A model generated the notes under the pieces. That model was not told where the DNA came from, ran no database searches, and saw only the letters and a program-made list of their open reading frames with translations. A stretch of DNA of 64,000 nt from Aurantibacter_A sp039941195. Its GTDB lineage: Bacteria > Bacteroidota > Bacteroidia > Flavobacteriales > Flavobacteriaceae. Location: NCBI RefSeq assembly GCF_039941195.1, contig NZ_JBDVFA010000085.1, forward strand, positions 62,001-126,000, given 5' to 3'. Each line of letters begins with the position of its first letter. The stretch's first letter is position 1. Of the stretch, positions 34,694-42,000 are shown one piece after another. A program made the position numbers and the translations under genes.

Positions 34694-35662
34694 CTAGTAT
34701 CCAATTTTAGCGCGAACACGATTTAATACACCATCAGCAACTACTTTAGCTTTGGCTGCACCCAAAGCAAGGGCATCATCTATCTCATTTTTGTTATTCA
34801 TAAAGTAATCAAACTTATCTCGAGCGGGTCCGAATTTTTCTAGGATTACTTCATAGAGTGCTTGTTTTGCATGACCATAACCATAGTTGCCATTTTGGTA
34901 ATTTTGACGCATTTCAGCAATTTGGTTTTCATCAGCCAACAATTTATAAAGCGCAAAGACATTATCTGTATCAGGGTCTTTTGGGTCTTCCATCGGAGTG
35001 CTATCCGTTTTAATTCCCATAATTTGTTTGCGAAGTTTTTTGTCTGGTTGAAAAAGATTAATCAGATTTCCTCTGCTCTTACTCATTTTATGACCGTCGG
35101 TACCAGGCACATATTTGGTGTCTTTGTGTATTTCGCCTTCAGGCAATACAAAAGTTTCTCCCATTTGGGCATGAAAACGCGAGGCAACATCTCTAGTGAT
35201 TTCAATATGCTGCAATTGGTCTTTGCCAACAGGTACTATTTCCGCATCATAAATAAGAATATCAGCAGCCATTAACATGGGGTACATGAATAGGCCAGCA
35301 TTAACATCTTCTAACCGACCAGCCTTATCTTTAAAGGAATGTGCAAGTGTTAACCTTTGAAATGGAAAGAAACAACTTAAATACCAAGCAAGTTCTGAGG
35401 TCTGTGGAACATCACTTTGGCGGTAGAAAACAGTTTTTTCAATATCAAGCCCTAAAGCCAACCAGGTGGCGGCAGTAGCATAGGTGTTATTACGCAATAC
35501 TTCGCCATCCTTAATTTGGGTCATCGAATGCATATCTGCAATAAACAAAAAGGATTCATTATTAGGTGCTGCTGCCATTTCAATAGCAGGCATAAGAGCG
35601 CCTAATATATTTCCTAAGTGTGGTGTTCCTGTGCTTTGAATTCCTGTTAAAATACGTGCCAT
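34694..35662 (-). CDS. trpS: Tryptophan--tRNA ligase
   Basis: A 322-residue class I aminoacyl-tRNA synthetase. The HIGH-type signature is TPHLGNILGA near residues 13-22, and the KMSKS loop is HKMSKSRGN near 191. Length and N-terminus (ARILTGIQSTGTPHLGN) are normal for bacterial TrpRS. Minus-strand, divergent from plsC; a TACCTTTG box on the minus strand at 35684-35691 is a good -7 element with a short leader. Confidence 0.97.
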   Translation of the reverse strand: MARILTGIQSTGTPHLGNILGALMPAIEMAAAPNNESFLFIADMHSMTQIKDGEVLRNNTYATAATWLALGLDIEKTVFYRQSDVPQTSELAWYLSCFFPFQRLTLAHSFKDKAGRLEDVNAGLFMYPMLMAADILIYDAEIVPVGKDQLQHIEITRDVASRFHAQMGETFVLPEGEIHKDTKYVPGTDGHKMSKSRGNLINLFQPDKKLRKQIMGIKTDSTPMEDPKDPDTDNVFALYKLLADENQIAEMRQNYQNGNYGYGHAKQALYEVILEKFGPARDKFDYFMNNKNEIDDALALGAAKAKVVADGVLNRVRAKIGY

Positions 35663-35683
35663 CTTCTATTTTTGAGAAAGCGA

Positions 35684-35691
35684 CAAAGGTA
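35684..35691 (-). promoter_or_regulatory. Candidate -7 box for trpS
   Basis: TACCTTTG on the minus strand matches TAnnTTTG, 21 bases before the trpS start codon. I found no TTG at the -33 distance. Confidence 0.4.
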
Positions 35692-35722
35692 AAACAAATA
35701 GTAAATAACCCTATGAATTTGC

Positions 35723-35730
35723 TACTTTTG
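35723..35730 (+). promoter_or_regulatory. Candidate -7 box for plsC
   Basis: TACTTTTG matches TAnnTTTG and ends only five bases before the plsC ATG at 35736. If it is used, the transcript would have almost no leader. Confidence 0.4.
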
Positions 35731-35735
35731 ATTTC

Positions 35736-36482
35736 ATGCTTCAATTGATTAAGAATATAGGGTATACGCTGTACCGTATTTGGTTTTATTTTTTAGTGGC
35801 GGTGCCAATAGTGGTATTCTTTCCTATTCTTTTGTTTTTTACTTTAAGTGAGAAAACCTATCCTCAATTTTTTTGGATGGCGCGTAATCTTTGGGCGAGG
35901 CCAATTTTATATGGAATGGGTTGTCCGCCGAGGGTGGTTTTTGAGCAAAAGATTGAGAAGGGTAAGAGTTATATGCTGGTTGCCAACCACACGAGTATGC
36001 TAGACATTATGTTAATGTTGCATATTAGTAGAAATCCGTTTGTTTTTGTGGGTAAAAAAGAACTTGCGAAAATTCCGCTTTTCGGATTCTTTTATAAACG
36101 GGTTTGTATTATGGTTGATCGTTCCGATAGTGGAAGTAGAACTGGAGTATACCGAAGAGCGCAAAAACGACTTGCACAAGGACTAAGTATTTGTATTTTT
36201 CCTGAAGGAGGCGTACCTGACGATGAATCGATAATTTTAGATTCTTTTAAAGATGGAGCATTTAAAATGGCATTGTCTCATAAAATACCGATAGTTCCAA
36301 TTTCTTTTTTAGACAATAAGAATCGATTTTCATTCACTTTTTTAAGCGGTGGTCCGGGGCGTATAAGAGCAAAAGTACATTCGTTTGTTGAAACAGCACT
36401 TTTAGATGAATCGGATAAAGAAATGTTACGTGAGCGAATTAGAGCCGTTATCTTAACCGAGTTAGAAAACAATATTATTTAG
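35736..36482 (+). CDS. plsC: 1-acyl-sn-glycerol-3-phosphate acyltransferase
   Basis: A 248-residue membrane acyltransferase that makes phosphatidic acid from lysophosphatidic acid. An N-terminal hydrophobic segment (about residues 10-35) is followed by the NHTSMLD motif (HX4D) near residue 88 and the glycerol-3-phosphate-binding block FPEGG near 159, slightly different from the usual FPEGT. The downstream KIPIVPIS strand also fits. Divergent from trpS. Confidence 0.92.
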   Translation: MLQLIKNIGYTLYRIWFYFLVAVPIVVFFPILLFFTLSEKTYPQFFWMARNLWARPILYGMGCPPRVVFEQKIEKGKSYMLVANHTSMLDIMLMLHISRNPFVFVGKKELAKIPLFGFFYKRVCIMVDRSDSGSRTGVYRRAQKRLAQGLSICIFPEGGVPDDESIILDSFKDGAFKMALSHKIPIVPISFLDNKNRFSFTFLSGGPGRIRAKVHSFVETALLDESDKEMLRERIRAVILTELENNII

Positions 36483-36522
36483 AAACAAAAAACGCCTCAA
36501 TACAAAGATTTTGGCGCTTAAA

Positions 36523-36546
36523 AGACCTGATAACCACAACAGGTCT
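36523..36546. terminator. Weak hairpin between convergent genes
   Basis: AGACCTG and CAGGTCT form a 7-bp stem with a ten-base loop between plsC and the convergent anti-sigma gene. There is no long T-run, so termination strength is doubtful. Confidence 0.35.
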
Positions 36547-36562
36547 AATCTTGATGTCTTAT

Positions 36563-38080
36563 TTAGAATTTAAAATTAAGTCCACTATATACTCCAACTG
36601 AAAAGGGATTAAAGCTGCCAGAGGTGTCTGAAAATGTTCCCAACTGATATTTAAATACAGGTTCTACATTAAATCTAACTTTTGTCGAAAATTTGTAATT
36701 AAGTCCAAATCCGACATTGGTGCTAAAATTTACAGAATTCAAATTATTGGCCTCTCCTAGTTCAATAATTTCATCAGAACTATTCAATGCAACCGAATTG
36801 TTTGTTAAAAATAAAGTACTTACACCTCCAACTAAATTCACACCAAATCGATTTTCTACAAGTGCATAATCTAGTTCTACTGGCACTTCTATATAGCCAA
36901 ATTCTTGTGCCATTACACCATTTCTAGAACTGTTATTAGCTATAACATCAGAGGATCTATTCGCAAGACCTGCGATATCTTCATTTTTATTACCTACTGC
37001 TATGTTTTCTGCGGATTCTGTATAATTAACATTATTTAATCTGCTGGACAAAGCACCTTGTAGCGATGGTGAAAATTCTACTTCATTAGTGTTGTAGCCA
37101 TAGTTTACTTTATTAACACCTGAGCGTACACTTAATTTATTCGAAACATTATAAGCAACGGATAATCCATAACTCATATTAACCACTCCAGATTTAGAGT
37201 TGGAGTTGAATGATGGGTCAATAGAGGAGCCTTCTCCAAATGAATTAAAGTAAACAGGGGCCAGATTAGCACCAACAGACCATTTACTAGTAGAAGTTTC
37301 GGCAAGAGCTTCTTCTTCTTCTTCTGTTTGTTTTTCTATTTCATCAAAAATTGATTTCTTTCCTTCATCTTCTCCTGCTTCATTTTTTATGATTTCAGAT
37401 TCTTCTGTAACACTAGTTAAACGATTGTCAATCGAATTTTGATTGGGAAGCAAGTCTGAGGATAGGGTGGCCTCTGAATTAGTTTGATCCAAAGTTCCTT
37501 TTTTATTACCTTCAGAAGTATTATTGGCTATTGAATTGGTTTTATTGCTTTTAATGTTGATAGATGCTGCTTGTGTACGCTCCACATTTTCTTCTTTTTC
37601 CCCTGCTGCATTGGTTGTCGCTAATTGCGTATTTGCAGTAGTTTTTTGGGCCACGTTAACCGCTGTTTTAGTGGATGCAATTTGAATTGCATTTTTTGTA
37701 ACTTCTTTCGTGTCATAAGTTTTTAATGTAGTGCTAGCTTCATCAACTTCAGAAGTTGCAACTTTAATTTGGTTTTCTGACGATTCTTCAAATTGAATAG
37801 CTTCAGTGTCTACATTTGTTGCAGGGCTTTCTGGAGTTGTATTTTCAATATCGGTAACTGCCGGAGCGCTAATGTTTTTATCATCAGAAGGATTATAAAC
37901 TGCGAAAAACACAGCAAGGATAGCAGCTGCGCCACCCAGTTGCCACCAAAAGGGTATTATTTTTCGTGATTTTTTCTTGTCTAAGGATGTTGAAATAGAA
38001 TCCCAGACATGCTCCTCAGGCATCTCATGAAAGTCTTTCAACTTTTCCTGAAAAAGTTTATCTATATTTTTTTTGCTCAT
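36563..38080 (-). CDS. Envelope-spanning anti-sigma factor with C-terminal outer-membrane barrel
   Basis: A 505-residue protein with a striking layout: residues 1-42 form a cytoplasmic helical segment of the anti-sigma type (KLFQEKLKDFHEMPEEHVW), residues about 43-62 one transmembrane helix (FWWQLGGAAAILAVFFAVY), residues 63-265 a low-complexity Thr/Ser/Asn/Glu-rich linker, and residues 268-505 an outer-membrane beta-barrel-like domain that ends in Phe (SGLNFKF), as barrel proteins do. The chain could thus touch the sigma factor inside and the outer membrane outside. It lies 62 bases downstream of an ECF sigma gene on the same strand. Bacteroides dual membrane-spanning anti-sigma factors have this topology; the equivalence here is inferred. 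Confidence 0.8.
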   Translation of the reverse strand: MSKKNIDKLFQEKLKDFHEMPEEHVWDSISTSLDKKKSRKIIPFWWQLGGAAAILAVFFAVYNPSDDKNISAPAVTDIENTTPESPATNVDTEAIQFEESSENQIKVATSEVDEASTTLKTYDTKEVTKNAIQIASTKTAVNVAQKTTANTQLATTNAAGEKEENVERTQAASINIKSNKTNSIANNTSEGNKKGTLDQTNSEATLSSDLLPNQNSIDNRLTSVTEESEIIKNEAGEDEGKKSIFDEIEKQTEEEEEALAETSTSKWSVGANLAPVYFNSFGEGSSIDPSFNSNSKSGVVNMSYGLSVAYNVSNKLSVRSGVNKVNYGYNTNEVEFSPSLQGALSSRLNNVNYTESAENIAVGNKNEDIAGLANRSSDVIANNSSRNGVMAQEFGYIEVPVELDYALVENRFGVNLVGGVSTLFLTNNSVALNSSDEIIELGEANNLNSVNFSTNVGFGLNYKFSTKVRFNVEPVFKYQLGTFSDTSGSFNPFSVGVYSGLNFKF

Positions 38081-38142
38081 TATGCAATAATTTAGTTCGT
38101 GTTTTCATAAATTAAAATGCCGGTTGAGAACATTTCAATTAA

Positions 38143-38727
38143 TTATAATATGCCAATAATCACTATTCCGATTATAGATCTGGCGGTTTCGGTTTCGATT
38201 TTTTCTTTTAATATGCTTCTTGCTCGCGCAAGGTTCGATTTTGATGTTCCTGTTGAAGTTCCTACAATGGAACTAATTTCTTTATGGGAATACCCATCTA
38301 AAACATAGAGATTAAATGTTAGTCTATATTTATTTGGTAATTCTTGAATGTATTGTAATAGCGTTTCTAACGAAATATGTGCGTATTCTGAATCTATTTC
38401 AACAAGTTCTTCTGAATTGTCGGTTACTATGTTAAGGTGTTCTTCTTTTCTATACTTCTGTAATACTGTGTTTACGGTTATTCTTTTTAGCCAACCTTCA
38501 AAGGAGCCTTTTGCTTTGTATTGTCCTATTTTTTCATAAATCGTCATAAAACTGTCGTGAAGATTATCTTCAGCTTCCGTTTTATTGCGCGAGTATTTAA
38601 GGCAAATGCCAAACAGTATACCGGAATATTGGCGGTATAATTGTTCTTGGGCTTGCCTGTTGCCTTTTTTACAATTATCTATGAGTGCTTTTAGACTCAA
38701 ATTATTGGTTTTGGTAGGGTTATACAA
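38143..38727 (-). CDS. ECF RNA polymerase sigma factor
   Basis: A 194-residue ECF sigma factor. Region 2 covers about residues 25-95 (LYRQYSGILFGICLKYSRN, AEDNLHDSFMTIY, GSFEGWLKRITVNTVLQKYRK) and region 4 about 125-180 (LDGYSHKEISSIVGTSTGTSKSNLARAR). Unusually, the last 11 residues are purely hydrophobic (SIIGIVIIGIL), which could contact the membrane or the anti-sigma factor. The start is a TTG at 38727; a second TTG nine codons later (38700) is an alternative. The gene lies between a small lipoprotein gene (17 bases upstream) and the envelope-spanning anti-sigma gene. Confidence 0.9.
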   Translation of the reverse strand: MYNPTKTNNLSLKALIDNCKKGNRQAQEQLYRQYSGILFGICLKYSRNKTEAEDNLHDSFMTIYEKIGQYKAKGSFEGWLKRITVNTVLQKYRKEEHLNIVTDNSEELVEIDSEYAHISLETLLQYIQELPNKYRLTFNLYVLDGYSHKEISSIVGTSTGTSKSNLARARSILKEKIETETARSIIGIVIIGIL

Positions 38728-38744
38728 TTCGAATTAAAATTCGA

Positions 38745-39158
38745 TTATTCAATGGGAACCTCAATTTCTAAAAACTGTGCTTCTCCATCCGTATTTTGAC
38801 CTTGCCAAAATTTAAAAAGATAATCTTGGTTATGCACTACTTTAAACAAAAAACTTTCTTCGCGGTTTACAACTACTTGATCACATTGTAAATCTAAATT
38901 TCTAGATCCAATAGCAACCACTTCTCGTATAGTGGTATCTTTTTGTACAACATCAAAAGTCTCAAAGTAAGTGCATCCATCAGGTGCAGCATACTTTACT
39001 TTAATTTCATAAGTATTTCCTAATGAAAAGGATTCTGGCAAATCTGCTTCAGAGATCTGTAACGCCTTAAATTCAATAGTGTCTCCATCGTCTTTAGAAC
39101 AAGATACAGTAGAAATAGCCAATGCAACTAACAAGATGACTGCGTACATCTTCTTCAT
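38745..39158 (-). CDS. Small lipoprotein upstream of the ECF sigma gene
   Basis: A 137-residue lipoprotein with lipobox TVSC (Cys at 20). The mature domain is a compact beta-sandwich-like sequence with two further cysteines (DGCTYFETFD and LDLQCDQVV) that may form a disulfide. I do not recognise a family, but similar small lipoproteins occur next to sigma/anti-sigma pairs in Flavobacteriaceae. It shares the strand with the sigma factor at a 17-base distance, so co-expression is likely and a role as envelope sensor or target is possible. Confidence 0.7.
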   Translation of the reverse strand: MKKMYAVILLVALAISTVSCSKDDGDTIEFKALQISEADLPESFSLGNTYEIKVKYAAPDGCTYFETFDVVQKDTTIREVVAIGSRNLDLQCDQVVVNREESFLFKVVHNQDYLFKFWQGQNTDGEAQFLEIEVPIE

Positions 39159-39222
39159 AAATATGACTTTTTATCATATAAGATGAAAATATAGGTCTTT
39201 GGTTGCGTTAAGCACAACAATT

Positions 39223-39252
39223 AAAGCACTCTTTTTTGCAAAAGAGTGCTTT
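39223..39252. terminator. Hairpin downstream of recA
   Basis: A perfect 13-bp stem (AAAGCACTCTTTT with AAAAGAGTGCTTT) and a four-base loop, 27 bases beyond the recA stop on the minus strand. It is probably the recA terminator even though its T-run lies inside the stem. Confidence 0.65.
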
Positions 39253-39278
39253 GATATAATTTAAATTTAGTTTTTGAT

Positions 39279-40283
39279 TTAAGCTAGTGCGCTAATAGCT
39301 TCTTTGATTTTGCCTTCAAGCTCATCCATAAGTTCTGGATTGTCCATTAATAAAGCCTTAACTGCATCGCGTCCTTGTCCTAATTTTGTATCGCCATAAC
39401 TAAACCAAGAACCACTTTTCTTAACAATTTCAAATTCTACTCCAAGGTCAATAATTTCTCCGACTTTAGAAATTCCTTTACCATACATAATGTCGAATTC
39501 CGTTGTTTTAAATGGGGGAGCAACTTTATTTTTAACAACCTTTACTCGAGTTTTGTTACCTAACACACCACCGTCTGTACTTTTAATTTGAGTAGATCTT
39601 CTGATGTCTAAACGAACAGAGGCGTAAAATTTTAATGCATTACCACCTGTTGTAGTTTCGGGATTACCGAACATTACTCCAATTTTTTCACGTAATTGGT
39701 TAATGAAGACTACGGTACAATTCGTTTTGCTAATTGAACCTGTTAGTTTTCGTAAAGCTTGAGACATTAAACGAGCATGTAAACCCATTTTAGAATCGCC
39801 CATTTCACCTTCAATTTCACTTTTAGGAGTTAATGCAGCAACAGAATCTATAATTACAATATCAATAGCACCAGATCTAATTAGGTTATCGGCAATTTCT
39901 AAAGCTTGTTCTCCATTATCTGGTTGTGATATGATGAGATTGTCTATGTCAACACCTAAATTTTCTGCATAAAAGCGATCAAATGCATGTTCCGCATCAA
40001 TAAATGCAGCAATACCACCATTTTTTTGTGCTTCAGCAATTGCGTGTAGGGTTAAGGTTGTTTTACCAGAAGATTCGGGTCCGTAAATTTCAATAACTCT
40101 ACCACGTGGATATCCACCAACGCCGAGGGCTACATCTAAACCTAGTGAGCCCGAAGAAATTACCTCTACATCCTCAACTACTTTGTCGCCCATTTTCATC
40201 ACAGCACCTTTTCCGTAGGTCTTGTCTAATTTGTCTAAAGTTAATTTAAGGGCTTTTAATTTTGCGTCTTTCTCGTTGCTCAT
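39279..40283 (-). CDS. recA: Recombinase RecA
   Basis: A 334-residue RecA. Walker A is GPESSGKTT near residues 64-72, Walker B is the VIIDSVAAL strand near 138, and loop L2 with VVFINQLREKIGVMFGNPETTTGG is present near 190-213. The C-terminus is short, typical for Bacteroidota. RecA catalyses strand exchange and LexA-type cleavage, and DprA (this window) would load it on transforming DNA. I found no SOS-box-like sequence upstream; a TATTTTAG element is seen near the expected -7 position but is not called. Confidence 0.98.
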   Translation of the reverse strand: MSNEKDAKLKALKLTLDKLDKTYGKGAVMKMGDKVVEDVEVISSGSLGLDVALGVGGYPRGRVIEIYGPESSGKTTLTLHAIAEAQKNGGIAAFIDAEHAFDRFYAENLGVDIDNLIISQPDNGEQALEIADNLIRSGAIDIVIIDSVAALTPKSEIEGEMGDSKMGLHARLMSQALRKLTGSISKTNCTVVFINQLREKIGVMFGNPETTTGGNALKFYASVRLDIRRSTQIKSTDGGVLGNKTRVKVVKNKVAPPFKTTEFDIMYGKGISKVGEIIDLGVEFEIVKKSGSWFSYGDTKLGQGRDAVKALLMDNPELMDELEGKIKEAISALA

Positions 40284-40546
40284 AAGTTGTGTTTTTTGTG
40301 GAAGGCTAAAATACTACATCTTTTGGCAGAATGCTACCTATATGAAAGCATAATCTAAAAAGTTATCCACCTGCTTTGCAATTTCTTTTTTAGTAAAATC
40401 GAATTTGAAAAACCATGATTAATTTTAGTACACGCAACCTTTTTTAAAGTTTTGTATCTATTTAGTAAACTAACTCATAACTTCCATTAATGAGTTAAAG
40501 TTATTGTGTCGTTTTGTCTATGTGTAAATAGAGGTCGAATTTGACA

Positions 40547-40654
40547 ATGAAGCGATTAATTTTAACCAATAATGGGCATTGGTGGTCATTTACCTTTTTT
40601 ACATTTAATTCTATGAAAAAGAAAACAAAATGGGGTGGCCAAAAAGAGTCTTGA
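40547..40654 (+). CDS. Possible 35-residue small ORF or leader peptide (Trp/Phe-rich)
   Basis: A 35-codon ORF, MKRLILTNNGHWWSFTFF at the start, with adjacent Trp at 12-13, Phe at 15, 17, 18 and 20, another Trp at 29 and a Lys-rich middle. Its stop codon lies inside the left arm of the terminator stem that starts at 40641, the geometry seen in ribosome-controlled attenuators. However, trhO has its own promoter further downstream and no link to aromatic amino acids. It might be a true small protein, an attenuator remnant or chance. Confidence 0.3.
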   Translation: MKRLILTNNGHWWSFTFFTFNSMKKKTKWGGQKES

Positions 40655-40676
40655 TACAATCAAGACTCTTTTTTTT
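40641..40676. terminator. Strong orphan intrinsic terminator
   Basis: A perfect 15-bp stem (AAAAAGAGTCTTGAT with ATCAAGACTCTTTTT), a three-base ACA loop and a run of T to 40676. No annotated gene on either strand ends here, so it must serve a small upstream transcript or block read-through. Confidence 0.9.
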
Positions 40677-40703
40677 ATAGCAAATTACAGCCATTAATGC
40701 TGA

Positions 40704-40732
40704 TTGAGATACTATAGTTTATTTTATCTTTG
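40704..40732 (+). promoter_or_regulatory. trhO promoter (TTG-N18-TATCTTTG)
   Basis: TTG at 40704-40706 and TATCTTTG at 40725-40732 are separated by 18 bases, matching the Bacteroidota sigma-ABfr-type consensus TTG-N17-23-TAnnTTTG. Expected transcription start is near 40738, giving a leader of about 43 bases to the trhO ATG. Confidence 0.7.
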
Positions 40733-40780
40733 CAAAGTATTAGAAATAAATAATTCTTTAACTTAATAAATAAGTATAGC

Positions 40781-41812
40781 ATGCAACTGTACAATACATT
40801 AAGTGCTAAGGAAAGAGCAACACTTATCGAAGAGGCAGGCCTAGAACGCTTGACCATCTCTTTCTACAAATATGCACATATCGACAATACGTCGCTTTTT
40901 AGAAATCACCTATTTATACAATGGAATGAACTCGATGTCTTGGGTCGGATTTATGTCGCTAACGAGGGGATAAATGCCCAACTTTCTGTACCTGCTGTAA
41001 AATTTGAGGCTTTTAAAAAGCATTTAGACAGTATTTCTTTTTTAGAAAACGTACGCTTGAATATTGCTATTGAGCAAGACAATAAGTCCTTTTTAAAATT
41101 GAAGGTAAAGGTTCGTAATAAAATTGTAGCTGATGGATTAAATGATGATACGTTTGATGTTACCAATAAAGGAATTCATGTTGGGGCAGAGCAATTCAAC
41201 GAATTAATAGAAGATCCAGATGCCATTTTGGTGGATATGCGCAATCATTATGAGAGTGAAATAGGTCATTTTAAAAATGCCATTACACCTGATGTAGATA
41301 CCTTTCGTGATTCTTTAGATGAGATAGAAAATGATTTAGCGGAACATAAAGAAGATAAAAAACTAGTAATGTATTGTACTGGTGGAATTCGATGTGAAAA
41401 AGCTAGTGCTTATTACAAGCATAAGGGATTTAAACAGGTTTATCAATTGGAAGGTGGCATTATAGATTATGCAAGACAAGTAAATGATAAAGGTTTAGAA
41501 AATAAATTTTTAGGAAAGAACTTTGTTTTTGATCACCGTCGTGGAGAGCGTATTTCAAATGATGTGATTTCAAAATGTCATCAATGTGGAGCCCCATGTG
41601 ATACCCACGTGAATTGTGCTAATGAGGCATGTCATTTACTGTTTATACAATGTGAAGAATGCACTAGGCGTATGAATGAGTGCTGTTCAGACGATTGTAA
41701 AGAAGTACATGCCTTACCTTTTGAAGAGCAGAAAAAACTCAGAAAAGGGAAAGGTGCGAGCAATAAAATCTTTAAAAAAGGAAGATCGGAAGTCTTAAAA
41801 TTTAAAAAATAA
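40781..41812 (+). CDS. trhO: tRNA uridine(34) hydroxylase TrhO (rhodanese-like)
   Basis: A 343-residue protein of the YceA/TrhO family, which hydroxylates U34 of tRNAs toward 5-methoxyuridine and carboxymethoxyuridine. Domain order: an N-terminal acylphosphatase-like region, a rhodanese domain (about residues 145-245) with the reactive Cys in MYCTGGIRCEKA near 195, and a C-terminal zinc-type Cys cluster (CHQCGAPCDTHVNC and CEECTRRMNECC) followed by a basic tail. It is transcribed from its own promoter. Confidence 0.93.
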   Translation: MQLYNTLSAKERATLIEEAGLERLTISFYKYAHIDNTSLFRNHLFIQWNELDVLGRIYVANEGINAQLSVPAVKFEAFKKHLDSISFLENVRLNIAIEQDNKSFLKLKVKVRNKIVADGLNDDTFDVTNKGIHVGAEQFNELIEDPDAILVDMRNHYESEIGHFKNAITPDVDTFRDSLDEIENDLAEHKEDKKLVMYCTGGIRCEKASAYYKHKGFKQVYQLEGGIIDYARQVNDKGLENKFLGKNFVFDHRRGERISNDVISKCHQCGAPCDTHVNCANEACHLLFIQCEECTRRMNECCSDDCKEVHALPFEEQKKLRKGKGASNKIFKKGRSEVLKFKK

Positions 41813-41931
41813 GTAGTCGAATTAACAACTAGTAAAAGACAGGGTTTCTCGATTTATTCATCTGAATGAATGTAATGGTAACGACTACTAGAGTTAACTT
41901 ACTTCACATCACGTTAAAAAATCATTACCTT

Positions 41932-41939
41932 TACATTTG
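41932..41939 (+). promoter_or_regulatory. Candidate -7 box for the ricT-gldH-PBP1A operon
   Basis: TACATTTG matches TAnnTTTG 61 bases before the ricT start. The predicted leader carries a hairpin at 41960-41984 (GCGAAAAAACC against GGTTTTTCGC with one bulge), which could affect translation. A -33 TTG is not obvious. Confidence 0.45.
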
Positions 41940-42000
41940 AATAAAGTATGAACCTTTTTGCGAAAAAACCTATCGGTTTTTCGCTTTCAAGATATAAAAT

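Larger units (their letters stand above)
40284..40780. other. Divergent recA/trhO intergenic region
   Basis: A 497-base stretch between divergent genes. It contains a 35-codon ORF (40547-40654), a perfect hairpin terminator (40641-40676) and a good trhO promoter (40704-40732). The first 250 bases after recA are A/T-rich and show no further ORF. A short transcript ending at the terminator is the simplest reading of this layout. Confidence 0.6.

Noticed and set aside
40547..40676. Tryptophan attenuator controlling trhO
   Set aside because: trhO has a good promoter of its own downstream of the terminator and no tie to tryptophan, so direct control of trhO by this element is not supported; the element is kept as a separate finding.
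41812..41889. 8-bp inverted repeat AGTAGTCG/CGACTACT after trhO as terminator
   Set aside because: The loop would be 62 bases and there is no T-run; too weak to call.
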